This document shows, piece after piece, positions 54,037-64,000 of a stretch of 64,000 nucleotides of DNA (within the stretch, counting starts at the first letter, position 1; each line of letters begins with the position of its first letter). The DNA is from Saturnia japonica (Eukaryota; Arthropoda; Insecta; Lepidoptera; Saturniidae). The notes beneath the pieces were generated by a model, which was not told where the DNA came from, made no database searches, and worked only from the letters and a program-made list of their open reading frames with translations. Location: contig CM065319.1 in assembly GCA_033032175.1 (NCBI GenBank), positions 14,357,018 through 14,421,017 of the forward strand, in the 5' to 3' direction. A program made the translations under genes and the position numbers.

Positions 54037-54039
54037 CCG

Positions 54040-55940
54040 TGTCAATGACTTGTCACAGATTGTAATTTTTTATGTCAATATGCTTATCTATCTATGTATT
54101 TAAATGTATCCTTCGAGTAGACAGGTAGGTGTAAAGTGGAATTAACATTTTACAGTCAAAATTGAAATTATCTTGAACGTTTATTTGTATCTCATCTGCA
54201 TTTTATTTGAAAAGTGTGTTTTCAGGTAATTCAACAATACAGTTGTTTATTCTTTTGCTCAATTTGAATACTCAACCTAAACCCACGCACCACGCTTCCG
54301 TACTCATTACTATGTAACTAATAACTAATCAAATTATTTCATTATTATAATTGTTTTGAAATATTGAATCTGATTTAATTTAATTTCTAATTATTCGTTG
54401 ATTCAAATACTGATGTGAATGTAATTGACTGAATTTATCTCTGTATGTATTTTGAGATTTTTAAATAATATTGCATGCCAGTATAATTGCTTAAGTGTTG
54501 TCTACTAAAACCCATATTAAACTGTATTACGATTCAAAATGTTTGCAAATTCTATGGTCACTAATACATTACTATTATTATTGCATTATAAAGAAAATAT
54601 GAATAAAAAATATGTCAAGTTTTATGTACATTTTTTACAACGCACAAGTTAAACGAGACTAGGAAATAATTTACCTTTGCTCACTGTTAAGTAATGACCT
54701 CCTCGCGCTCATGACAACCTTCCTGTTATTGCATGGCGCTCATCCAAAGGTTTTTTAGAGAGTCCTCGTATCCTATAACACGTCATGGCAGAGTCCTTGT
54801 TTTTGCGATACTTAATCCACAGTCAAACACTTATTACTAATTTATTCCCCCAAATTTATTTTAATTACACAGATCAATATTCTTACAATTAGGTTGGAAT
54901 AATTATTAGACGTAAAGTGTTGCTGTTGCACGTCACTCTAAATATGACATTGGTCCATCGGGCTGGTGGTCTGCCCGTTTTAAGACTTTACTAACAGACA
55001 ATCCACAGGTTATACCGTTGGGTCCAGGAGTATCAATTCTGTACACCTTGAGTTCTTTCATTTGTTTTTTTTTAATGCATCCTCTTTAGGGGTAAAACTA
55101 GCTTGATTTCTGGTTGACGATGGGAAATCCCATCACGCACTTAGCTAGTAACAATATAAAATACGAAAGCAATTAAATAGACGGATAAAAACGAAATGCA
55201 TTTGTAAAATTAATGTGGCCAAGGTAAAGGGAAAACGTTGCAAGGAAATCAACGGGTCGATTATAAAAAAAATAACATCTAACTTAAGATTCGGATCACT
55301 TCACAACATTGATGTGAGGATAAACCCAAGAAATTGTAATTGAATTTAATATTAAAACAATCAATTTAAAAAGACTTAAGATTCGGAAACGACTAATGTA
55401 GTATAAGATTTTTTTTTAAATTACATAAACACTTGGATGATACTTGAAAAAACATCAGAGGAAAAACCAATGAAGTTAGTAGATCAGAACGAGCTTATAT
55501 TTTGCGTACTAAGTAGGTCCCAGTATTGAGTTTATATAATATTGATACCAGCTTTTAAATTTCTTATGAGGTAAATGTTTTCTGGCGAGAAATTTGCGTT
55601 TCACCACTTCATAGCGGTATTGCGAGATTTTGTAAGTACAATAAAAATTAATGACTCTTGCAGAAGACGATTATGAAGTTGTTGCAACTTTTGTCTTGTA
55701 TTATATTAAATCTTAAATTAATTGAAATTAGGCTTATCTATATAAAATATAATCACCAGGTATTCTCAATCCTTAAATTTGAAAAAGTTATGTCATCACT
55801 CACGATATTGCGAACGTAAATTGGAATATTAAAATACATTATGATGAAAATTATTATCGTACTAGTTACTAAAAATTATTTAGTGAACAATACTTATGGT
55901 GTAAAATATTTCGTGAAAAGACAATTTTAAACTATCATAT
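54040..55940. other. Intergenic or intronic, nothing recognised
   Basis: AT-rich, no exon. The slightly GC-richer block 54690-55140 has no open frame. Confidence 0.4.
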
Positions 55941-55943
55941 TAT

Positions 55944-56287
55944 ATACAATTAATAAAATTGAAGTGTCTGATTGTAATGTTAAAATAAATGCTATGTACT
56001 AAATTCACAACCAATTAAAAGAAAAAGTATTTCTGTTGCCTTTTTGCTCTAGGTAATCTTTGAAAATGTGGGACCACTTTTGATGGGACTATCACTGGCA
56101 GATAGCTGATGTTATAAGGAGTAATTTAGACTATTTTATTTACGAAAACGAATTAGGGTTCCACGATAAAAATAAAAAGCATCGTTATCTTTAACATATC
56201 CGGTAGGTGATCTCCGTGGGTGGAAGCGGGGTCATCATAATATCGACATTATGTCGTACACGCGAGCGGAGACGCCGACATAGCTAG
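55944..56287 (+). mobile_element. Helitron-like element, third copy of the 24542 family
   Basis: Starts with ATACAATTAATAAAATTGAA and GTGTCTGATTGTAATG, and ends GCGGAGACGCCGACATAGCTAG (CTAG at 56284-56287) followed by T. About 344 bp, shorter than the 475-bp copy. Confidence 0.62.
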
Positions 56288-57326
56288 TAAAAAATAAAAT
56301 TAGATAAGATTACGTACTGTAATATTGTAAAATTTCTGGCGATATTGGTTCATTATGTTTGTGCAAAAATTATTGTAATTTCATCAACTTCTCCATTTAT
56401 TACGTAATACCAAAAAAATCACCAAAAACGAACATCATTATAATCTACCTGCAGAAACTCTGCTAAACCTGTTTTAACAGAATTAACTAAGATACACAAA
56501 TAAACAGATACGACTCTTTTCAGCTTTGCAAAATATAGTCGGCGTGAATTCGAAATACGTCCTTCTCCTTGTTGTGTTTCTTCATCTTCTATACATCTCT
56601 ATATAGCTTGCTTATCTGTAAGTAAGTATATAGTATCTTTAATAGCTGTTAAATGAATACCTATAATGTACCAAGTAGACATAATATTACAGAATCAATG
56701 ACACAACTATCGAAACGCTTCAACGAACATTATATACGGTCGACTTGACTTTGGTAATAAAATTAATATTGGTTATTCCCTTTTTCCATTAACGTTTCCA
56801 ATCGCGTCTTCAATGTAATGTATAGATTAACAAAACGTAATATTTATCCTATTTGCTTCATAGAAAACTTTTTAAATATAAAATGAGTTTCGTTATAAAT
56901 CTGTGTATCTGGTTTGAATTATATTGTAGCGGAAGTTGTTTCGGCACGCCATCTGTGCATAGTTTGGATAAACTAGAATGGTAATATAAAGCATTGTTGT
57001 ATCGAGCTAAGGGCGGTATCGCAGAAGGAATAAAAGTATATAGAAGTTACGCTGTTTCTCTTTTACTAAGCCTGTGGTTATATGTATGTTACAATTCATA
57101 AATTCATTTTTATAATAACCTAAAATAATTTTTAAATAAACATAAGTCCAGACGTATTTTAACTAATCATTTTAATCAACTGGTTTATCTACTAAAATAG
57201 TTGTTAGCTAGAGAAAACTTTCATAAGGTACCTTATATTTATAATAACTTTTTTAATATTACTTAGATGAGAATAATTTTCAAGATCCTATGTTAATAAA
57301 CAACAAATCTGGAGACACAATAAATT
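56288..57326. other. Intergenic or intronic, nothing recognised
   Basis: AT-rich, no exon. Confidence 0.4.
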
Positions 57327-57340
57327 ATGAGCATGCTTTT

Positions 57341-57987
57341 TCTTCTTCTTCCTCCTAACTTGGCAACTAGTCCTCTTTAATGAAGACCATTACTGCCATT
57401 ATCATTGAAATATAGTGTCCTGTCTTATGACAATTTTATTTTTCTAACAATAATTTGTTGGCTCCCTTGTTAGAACTTTCTAGGGAGTTTTTGTGGGATC
57501 CCAGAATGCATGCTTTCGGTTTATATTTATAACTAGCTGGTACTCGCGACTTTTTCTGCGTATTATTGGATATACACAGATAGATCTCGGAACACGACAA
57601 ACCAAAAGAAAATCGTAGATAGGATTGTCACTATGTGTATGTTGGACGCGATCCCTACCACTCCGCTATATTATTGTATATGCACAGGCTGATTTCGGAA
57701 CACGACAAACCAAAAGAAAATCATACATGGATTTATCACTGTTTGTATGGTATTGTAATAATATACGCCAATATGAATCCAACACATTAACCGTCCCAAT
57801 AAAACTTACAACAGTACAAACAACAAACATATGAACTTTCCATTTATTATATTTGTAGGATAACACAGGTTAAACTCTGACTAAATGTCAAAACATACAC
57901 ACTTTAATAAAGGGTCAAAAACCTAAGTATATTAATAAAAAATAAAAAACCGCAACATGCCACTTCAAAATCCCGCCAAAACTCCTA
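57341..57987 (-). mobile_element. Family A retroposon, copy 4, interrupted by a Helitron-like element
   Basis: On the minus strand it starts GGAGTTTTGGCGGGATTTTG and ends in a GGAAGAAGAAGAA tail. The 14-bp repeat at(a/g)agcatgctttt flanks it (57327-57340 and 57988-58001, one mismatch). Its middle is displaced by family D sequence from 57533. Confidence 0.75.
57533..57860 (-). mobile_element. Helitron-like element (family D) nested in the retroposon
   Basis: The 3' end reads CTAG at 57533-57536 on the minus strand, preceded by CGCGAGTACCAG and CCAATAATACGC. The motif GACAAACCAAAAGAAAATC occurs twice (about 57597 and 57706), an internal duplication. The 5' boundary is approximate because the flanking retroposon sequence is eroded there. 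Confidence 0.58.
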
Positions 57988-58001
57988 ATAAGCATGCTTT
58001 T

Positions 58002-58889
58002 CACAAATAATAAAACCGCTTTCAAATAATTTAAAACAAAAAGAAGTAAATAGATATTTAATATGCATTTTTCATTTGAACAGGCATCACGTAGATAAAA
58101 AATTTCTACGTTCTCATCAAATGATTGCATCAGACCTTCGAAGTTGCAAACATTAATTAATTTTGCTAATGGAAGCTAAGTAATAATTATTTTTATTTTA
58201 TCGTAGTTTCGGGTTTTGTCTCTATAATTTAGGATATTTTTACTATTCACTATCCTACCAATACTGTGGCATAGTAGCATCAAAACGTTATCGGTGTTCC
58301 TGATGACAAAAGGTTTATTAATCCACATTTAATGTTACTCTAACTATACTGCGTTGGTTACTTACGTACTCTTTGCTACCATCCGCCTTTCAACCGCATT
58401 CGCAAATTTTTTGGCGTTTAAAAACGAAACCGAGGTGAACGACCTGTGATAAAGTAAGTCGACATTCAGTTTTTGCCACGATATCTCCGTTTAAAACCTC
58501 ACCTTCACAATGTCGACGGATTTTCGTCATCGATTAGCAACGGTATTTCAATAACCAAAACACATTCATGAGTTTGATTTACTTTATTTTTTACATTAAC
58601 CTTATCCTAGAAAGAAGATTGACTCTCAAATATTGGATCTGAAGCACGCTAGTAGGTGCTTGGTGTCAGATGTTTAACTGGGGAGCTGTAGTGAAAAATT
58701 GTTTTACCAACTGTATGGTTTCACCACAATACTTTCTCAAGATTTATCAAGCTCATTGTACGATTCGATAAAATAATTCCCTTTAAATTTGAATCATATA
58801 GACATTATGTATGGTTTATAATCGAATAAATTGCAAATCTAATCATCAATAATGACTCATATTCAAATCACAAATATATTCTTTACTAG
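58002..58889. other. Intergenic or intronic, nothing recognised
   Basis: No exon. A CpG-containing stretch at 58380-58560 carries several short frames without splice support. Confidence 0.35.
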
Positions 58890-59044
58890 ATCGTACCCGC
58901 CCGCTTTGTTGGCGGAAAAAAACCTATCATATATTCCTTGACATAGTCTACTTCTATACCAAATTTCATTAGATTCTTCAAGCGGTTTGAGCGAGTCTGT
59001 TGGTCAAACATTCAAACAAACGTAATTTCGCATTTATAGTATAA
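58890..59044. repeat. Interspersed repeat fragment
   Basis: GATCGTACCCGCCCGCTTTG, CAAATTTCATTAGATTC and GTTTGAGCGAGTCTGTTGGT followed by ATTTCGCATTTATAGTATAA resemble a common lepidopteran repeat. Confidence 0.45.
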
Positions 59045-59433
59045 TAGCTGTGCCCCGCGGTTTCACCCACATATAACTTAGAAAAAATCACTGATTGATG
59101 ATTTATAATACTTCAGTATAGACAATATTTTTATCGGGCGGCCAGACGATCACATCGCGACAACACACGGCTCGTTCGCGCCACTACTACTATAGACTAT
59201 GGATTATCATTATCTCTTAAACTATGCGTCTAAGTAAAATGTAATGTAATGCTGTAAAAGATAAAGTTTATCTTCATTAAATGGTCTTTATATGCTTATA
59301 CTTTTCCTCGTAAGTCTGGCTGTCATATAAAAAAAGATTTTTTTGAATCCGTCTGTTGTACCAGAGATTAGCGTGTTTAAGCAAACAAACAAACAAACAA
59401 AAATCTTTTCCGCTTTATTATATTAGTATATAT
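59045..59433 (-). mobile_element. Helitron-like element, inverted copy of the 44742 subfamily
   Basis: AGCTGTGCCCCGCGGTTTCA (3' side on the minus strand), GGCTCGTTCGCGCCACTACT and CTTTTCCGCTTTATTATATT (5' side) are the reverse complement of blocks at 45456-44742. The terminal CTAG is mutated. Confidence 0.58.
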
Positions 59434-59493
59434 TAACTGTGCCTCACAGTTTTTGAACCATGTTAAATTTATTCGAGCAAGTAGGTAACTCAC

Positions 59494-59535
59494 CACCACG
59501 CCGCGCCGCCGCGGTGCCGCCTCCAATGCACCCAT
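59494..59535 (-). CDS. Candidate first coding exon, GC-rich
   Basis: On the minus strand an ATG at 59535 in good context (CCACATGGG) opens MGALEAAPRRRGVV and meets a GTGAGT donor at 59493. The GC-rich islet is conspicuous in AT-rich surroundings, and the frame is open upstream as far as 59583. No downstream exon was found, and no promoter elements are obvious. It may equally be part of a non-coding islet. Confidence 0.28.
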
Positions 59536-59539
59536 GTGG

Positions 59540-62500
59540 TCAGAATTTCTAGATTGCTTCAAGTTCACAGAGTCATACACCACTCTTTAGTCGTAGCCGT
59601 AAATTTTTTCTTAACACAGAATACAATACGCAAAAAGATTTTTTTTTCTTATCTAAGGTATTTCAAAAGATTTCCTTCCACATATTGTATAAAAACTCAC
59701 AAAATTTGCAATATTTCTTTACAATATTTTATATTATAATGTGTTCACTTTACGTATTAGATTACTTAAAAGTAGGTTTACATCATTAAGTACTTCCCCG
59801 GATCCGGTTCATTGACCGAACAAAGTCCCTTACACCTTTCTCTCAAGTGCAAGCCGTTGTTACGTTGTCCTTTGAAAATAAATTGTTGTAAAAGAAAAAA
59901 AAACACTGCCTTTTTATTGAAGTAAACAAAACATGTTTTTGTTTATTTAGTATTCAACATTTTTTAATAATAGACATAGACAAAAGACAAGGATTAGTCA
60001 CATGACAAAACAAGAAAACATTGTGTTGGAAATTAATAAATACATGTGTACGAAGTATACCAATGTCCGGATAATGTTAATAGATAATAAGTAATAATAA
60101 ATAAAATATCATTAAAATTATTAAACAAAAAATTATGTTCAAGTTGACACAGCAATACCGTAAGAAAATGATTTTATGTGAATTTTAGTAGGTGATATGA
60201 CATTTTCTAATTCTTAGATCTGTCATGAAAGCTATCATACTCACCTAAGGGTATGTTCAGGTAGCAGCACTTGAAGTTTAATATTACATTTTTGCATTGT
60301 CCATCACATTTATTGTCGATCTGTTGAACTATTCAATCTAATTCCTTCCTCTCCTTTCTACAACATAAACACTCGCGCAGGGTATCAAATTCATAGTTTT
60401 ACGGTAACCTCCATCTAAAAAAAAAGAAAAAGTTCTTTATCTTTTAACATTGTCGTACCGTGAAATTGTAGAACAATCTGCCGGCCAATGTGTTGCCTCC
60501 TTCTTACGAAATCGGGTTCTTCAAGTATATGCGACCAAATTTGGGTCGCTCTGCCTGTGGAAAGGTTTTAAAATACGGCGAGATTAATACACTAAGACTC
60601 AATACACACACAAATAATACACAGGCACTAATACACGAAACATCAAGTAAAACTCTATAAAATATAAAATCTATAGTACCAAACCGATTTTTAAATTATT
60701 GTTATGTATAACAGTTTCTTTTATGTCAATTTCTGGGCCTGTAAATATTATCTGTAATTAAAAAATCTTAAAACAAGATGTACATTAAAAGCCTTTGCCT
60801 ATCAACGAAAGCCGAAGGTGTCCTCCAAGGTTCGCCACTGGGCCCCTATCTATGCTCTTGATCGATTGAGAAAAATCGAATTGCTTCCTAGAGTGTTGAT
60901 TCCCAAAAAATTTCAATTTAAATGTTATACGTGGAAATAACTATATAAATGTCCTTCGCAATTATTTAGTATTAACATCGTGCAAGATTCCTTCTAATCT
61001 ACAACTCTGCAGTGGGATATCCCCTGTCTTTGACATGACACGGTCCGATGACTGCCACACGTCAGAATCACAAACTCGTTTTCTTCAACTGTAAATTCAA
61101 GGAATATAATGTGTACTGTGACCATAATCCGTCTCCATTTGCGGATAACCTAAAAAAAAAATTACATTGATCGATAGTTTTGAAATAAATGACAGTCTTT
61201 ATCTTAAAAAAGTTTATTTGAATTGATGTATTAAGTATATTTATATTTTCACTAACGTCATTCTTCTTGTCATCACAATATTATAATTGGAATTATTTTT
61301 ATTTTTTTATCAGGTCTAAATCAAAAACCATTTCGAGGAATTGCATTCTACGTTAATTTTGTAATTTATAACAAAATAATATTATTGAATGACTAAAGAT
61401 ATTAAAAAAAGTCCTATGCCCATTGTTTGACCTTCATGACGTCATCACTAGCATTAAAAACGTACTAGTAATATAAATTATCTGTGTCAACAGTCATTTG
61501 TTAAAAGACACGCCAGTGTTGTCAGGGCATTTCAATAAAAAATTACTTTTCATTTCCTGAGAAGTTAAATTTTTCCTACTAAAGTTGTATATTAGCTGCT
61601 GTTTTATCAAAACATTAGAAACCCTTGTCGAGACAAGTTTGCCATTATTAACTGTTTTTAAAAATCCCATTAATTACACTACTACCTATACTACACGATA
61701 GGGTCAAAAGTTACGAAAACCTTAACTGTTTGGCAACGTTGGTATACACACTGGGGTATTTTCACAAGTACAGAGTATGACAATCGACATAAAACATTAA
61801 CAATTTCATTTTTTTAAGAAAAAGCTCAGGTCTTTTATGGTTCTACTAATAAACGTTGATTAAATATTAGCAACGCTTATCTGTAGCTCTGTTTTCTTTT
61901 AACAATATGTTTTAGGCAAAGAAGGGAAACATCTTAATCGGTGTTAAATTTTGAAGTTAAAAAAGTTAAAAAAGTTAAAAAGTAAGGCCAATAATGCTTC
62001 TGGCGGTAATGACGTCAACATAACAATAATAATTACTAGCGTAAAACAGAAAAAAAATCATGAAATAAGTTATTAAATATTATAATATTCAAATTAGTGT
62101 CTCAAAAAGGAAGTGCAAAAAAATTGGACAATGCCCATTCTTTGCTCAATTGTGTCTTTAATAGTAATAAAAAAAAAATGCGTGCAACTCACACGTGGTA
62201 GAAGTGAAACCTTTGCATCTATATTTTTTAAATTCAGAAAATGATCAAATACACACTAATTTAAAGTTTATGAAAATGTACATACGAGTACTCATAATCA
62301 TTATTCACAATATCATTTTCAATTAATGCACATTTGAAATATCCATCGTAACCTGTAAGGTTAGGGCATGGTTAGGCAATATCACCTGTAACAGAATATC
62401 ATCAATGTTGTCTAAAAAGCTTTTATTTCGTGCCTTTTTGGTGAGGTAATAAAATTCATTATTGCTTGGCAATCTTTTTACTGTCACTTTCGCTTTTTCG

Positions 62501-64000
62501 TTTCAACGACTTTCAAATCACAACGATGCTAAAGAAGTTTTCACTTCAATAAATTAATAGCTTTTGTATTTGAAATAAATGAATTAAAACTACGATTAAA
62601 TAAAAATATTTAGTATATAATTTAAATACATAAAAATATGTATTGATTATAATGTGTATACTACAAGCGCGTTTTTTTTTCGGATCAAATCTGTAAATGA
62701 TTAATACTTTAAATATGATAAAATTACTAAATTATTAGTTATGTTTTAAGAATAGTCGAAAACACTTGTAATTGCCTACCGATACCATTTACGACTCTGT
62801 AACTCGATTAACTGAAAGTGAAGAAAAGAGTAATAAGGAAACGTAGACGCTTGAGAAATGTTCTTTTAACACAAATATTTAATAAGAAAGTTTAATGATT
62901 CATATTTTATTTTAAGAGGTATTTTACTAATACTAATAATACTAATCTCAGATAGGTGTCGCTTAAAGTACTACTACTACATGTATGTAATATACATTTC
63001 CAACAAAAATCAATGCTGCAAGTACTTCATACTATCCAACTCACCGCTGGAATGAAGCGTTCCCAAAAAGCTAGCCACATTGCTACGGTGTATGGCATTG
63101 TTTATCACCTATCTTATTGGTCGACTCGCGAGTCACTTATAAAGACTAAGCGTACTTGAACCCCATGCGCCCAGAAAAAATGCTTTGTGAAAAACTAAAC
63201 TATAGCACATAAAATGCCGACAAAATTACATAATATTACTTATATTTTTTCATAAATAAATAACATAACTTCATGACTTTAAAACAAAAAGCATCACATA
63301 ATATTTTGAGATCCCGCCAAAAACTCCCACGTGATATTCGAAACGAATAGGAGATGTATTTCCCACTTTGCCTAAATAGCATTTTGCATCCTACAGAATG
63401 CCAGCATTTCATTTATTGCGTATAACATATATTAAATAAATATTTAGGGTTTATACGTAAACCATTTTAATATAAAATTATAAGTTGTATGTAGAGTAAA
63501 TTTTGTTCCTAAATCCCTAAATGTTTCCTCAATCCTAAATGTTTTGATCGAATCAAAACGGTACTTCAGGATCTTTCATAATAATTGACTTTTTTCTTTT
63601 TTGTTTATTATACTATCATCGCTTTTAAATTCATAATGTGTTATAAAATAAAAATTATAAAAACAACATACCTAATAGCAAAACGCACTTGAAGTTTTTT
63701 GTAAATAATTTTACTGTGTATAAATAAACACTTTTTTAATCAAATTCATCATCAATCATGTTACGCTTTCGTCACATGATTCAAGCACGTCACGCAGATT
63801 TCAATTTTATCCTATAGACGCACCAAAAGATCTTCACAAAAGCTATACATATTTATGATAATATATACATAAAAAATTTACTAACAGAAACAAATATAAA
63901 AACTTGTCCATCAAGTAACGACGACGACGTCACAGCAACATTATTGGGTCGCAAATATCAAGCCAATGCAGTTGATAAAAACAGGTGGTCGCGTATAGAC
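59540..64000. other. Right end of window, repeats only
   Basis: No splice-bounded exon was recognised. A reverse-transcriptase-like phrase (AEGVLQGSPLGPYLCS then a stop) at about 60817-60866 marks a LINE remnant. A minus-strand piece of retroposon family A, GAGATCCCGCCAAAAACTCC, lies at 63309-63328. A short tandem AAGTTAAAA run lies near 61955. The remainder is AT-rich. Confidence 0.4.

Noticed and set aside
1..64000. A new multi-gene defence, biosynthetic or signalling system
   Set aside because: Apart from the calmodulin-like gene, the tRNA and isolated exon candidates, everything I can read is transposon or repeat sequence.

Overview
This window looks like nuclear DNA of a moth or butterfly (Lepidoptera). 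It is AT-rich, with short exons, long introns and consensus GT-AG splice sites, and it is densely packed with interspersed repeats of kinds familiar in lepidopteran genomes. There is no sign of bacterial operons. One host gene can be read completely: a six-exon EF-hand gene (3640-14719, + strand) for a 181-residue calmodulin-like protein with an N-terminal extension. Other host signals are a partial lysine/alanine-rich exon at the left edge (49-293), a minus-strand tRNA-Thr(AGT) gene inside intron 3 of the calmodulin-like gene (7135-7208), and a well-formed promoter plus signal-peptide first exon at 47478-47624 whose remaining exons I could not locate. A short GC-rich candidate exon on the minus strand lies at 59494-59535.

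Layout. 1-3.6 kb: left partial exon, then intergenic DNA with two truncated LINE tails. 3.6-14.7 kb: the calmodulin-like gene; its introns carry a 1.2-kb Jockey-like LINE, tRNA-derived SINEs, the tRNA gene and several repeat families. 14.7-19.7 kb: repeats and LINE remnants. 19.7-22.9 kb: a decayed R1-clade-like LINE lying inside a GT/AC microsatellite, itself interrupted by an RTE-like LINE. 23-33 kb: repeats, a Helitron-like element with a readable empty site elsewhere in the window, and a 60-bp satellite interrupted by a retroposon. 33-39 kb: two Tc1/mariner-type DNA transposons, one with about 557-bp terminal inverted repeats and a solo LTR in its right arm, the other with perfect 32-bp inverted repeats. 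39-47 kb: mostly featureless, with Helitron-like copies and truncated LINEs. 47.5 kb: the signal-peptide exon. 48-64 kb: probably intron or intergenic DNA with Helitron-like copies, LINE remnants and retroposons.

The genes do not form a pathway. The most informative content is the transposon stratigraphy: several nested insertions can be ordered because target-site duplications or paralogous empty sites are visible. I found no convincing new multi-gene system. The best candidates for novelty are a roughly 320-bp retroposon family without a recognisable tRNA promoter (complete copies at 4588, 15777 and 57341, a shorter one at 31158) and the long-inverted-repeat transposon at 33085-36433. All family names come from motif recognition by eye, without a database search.
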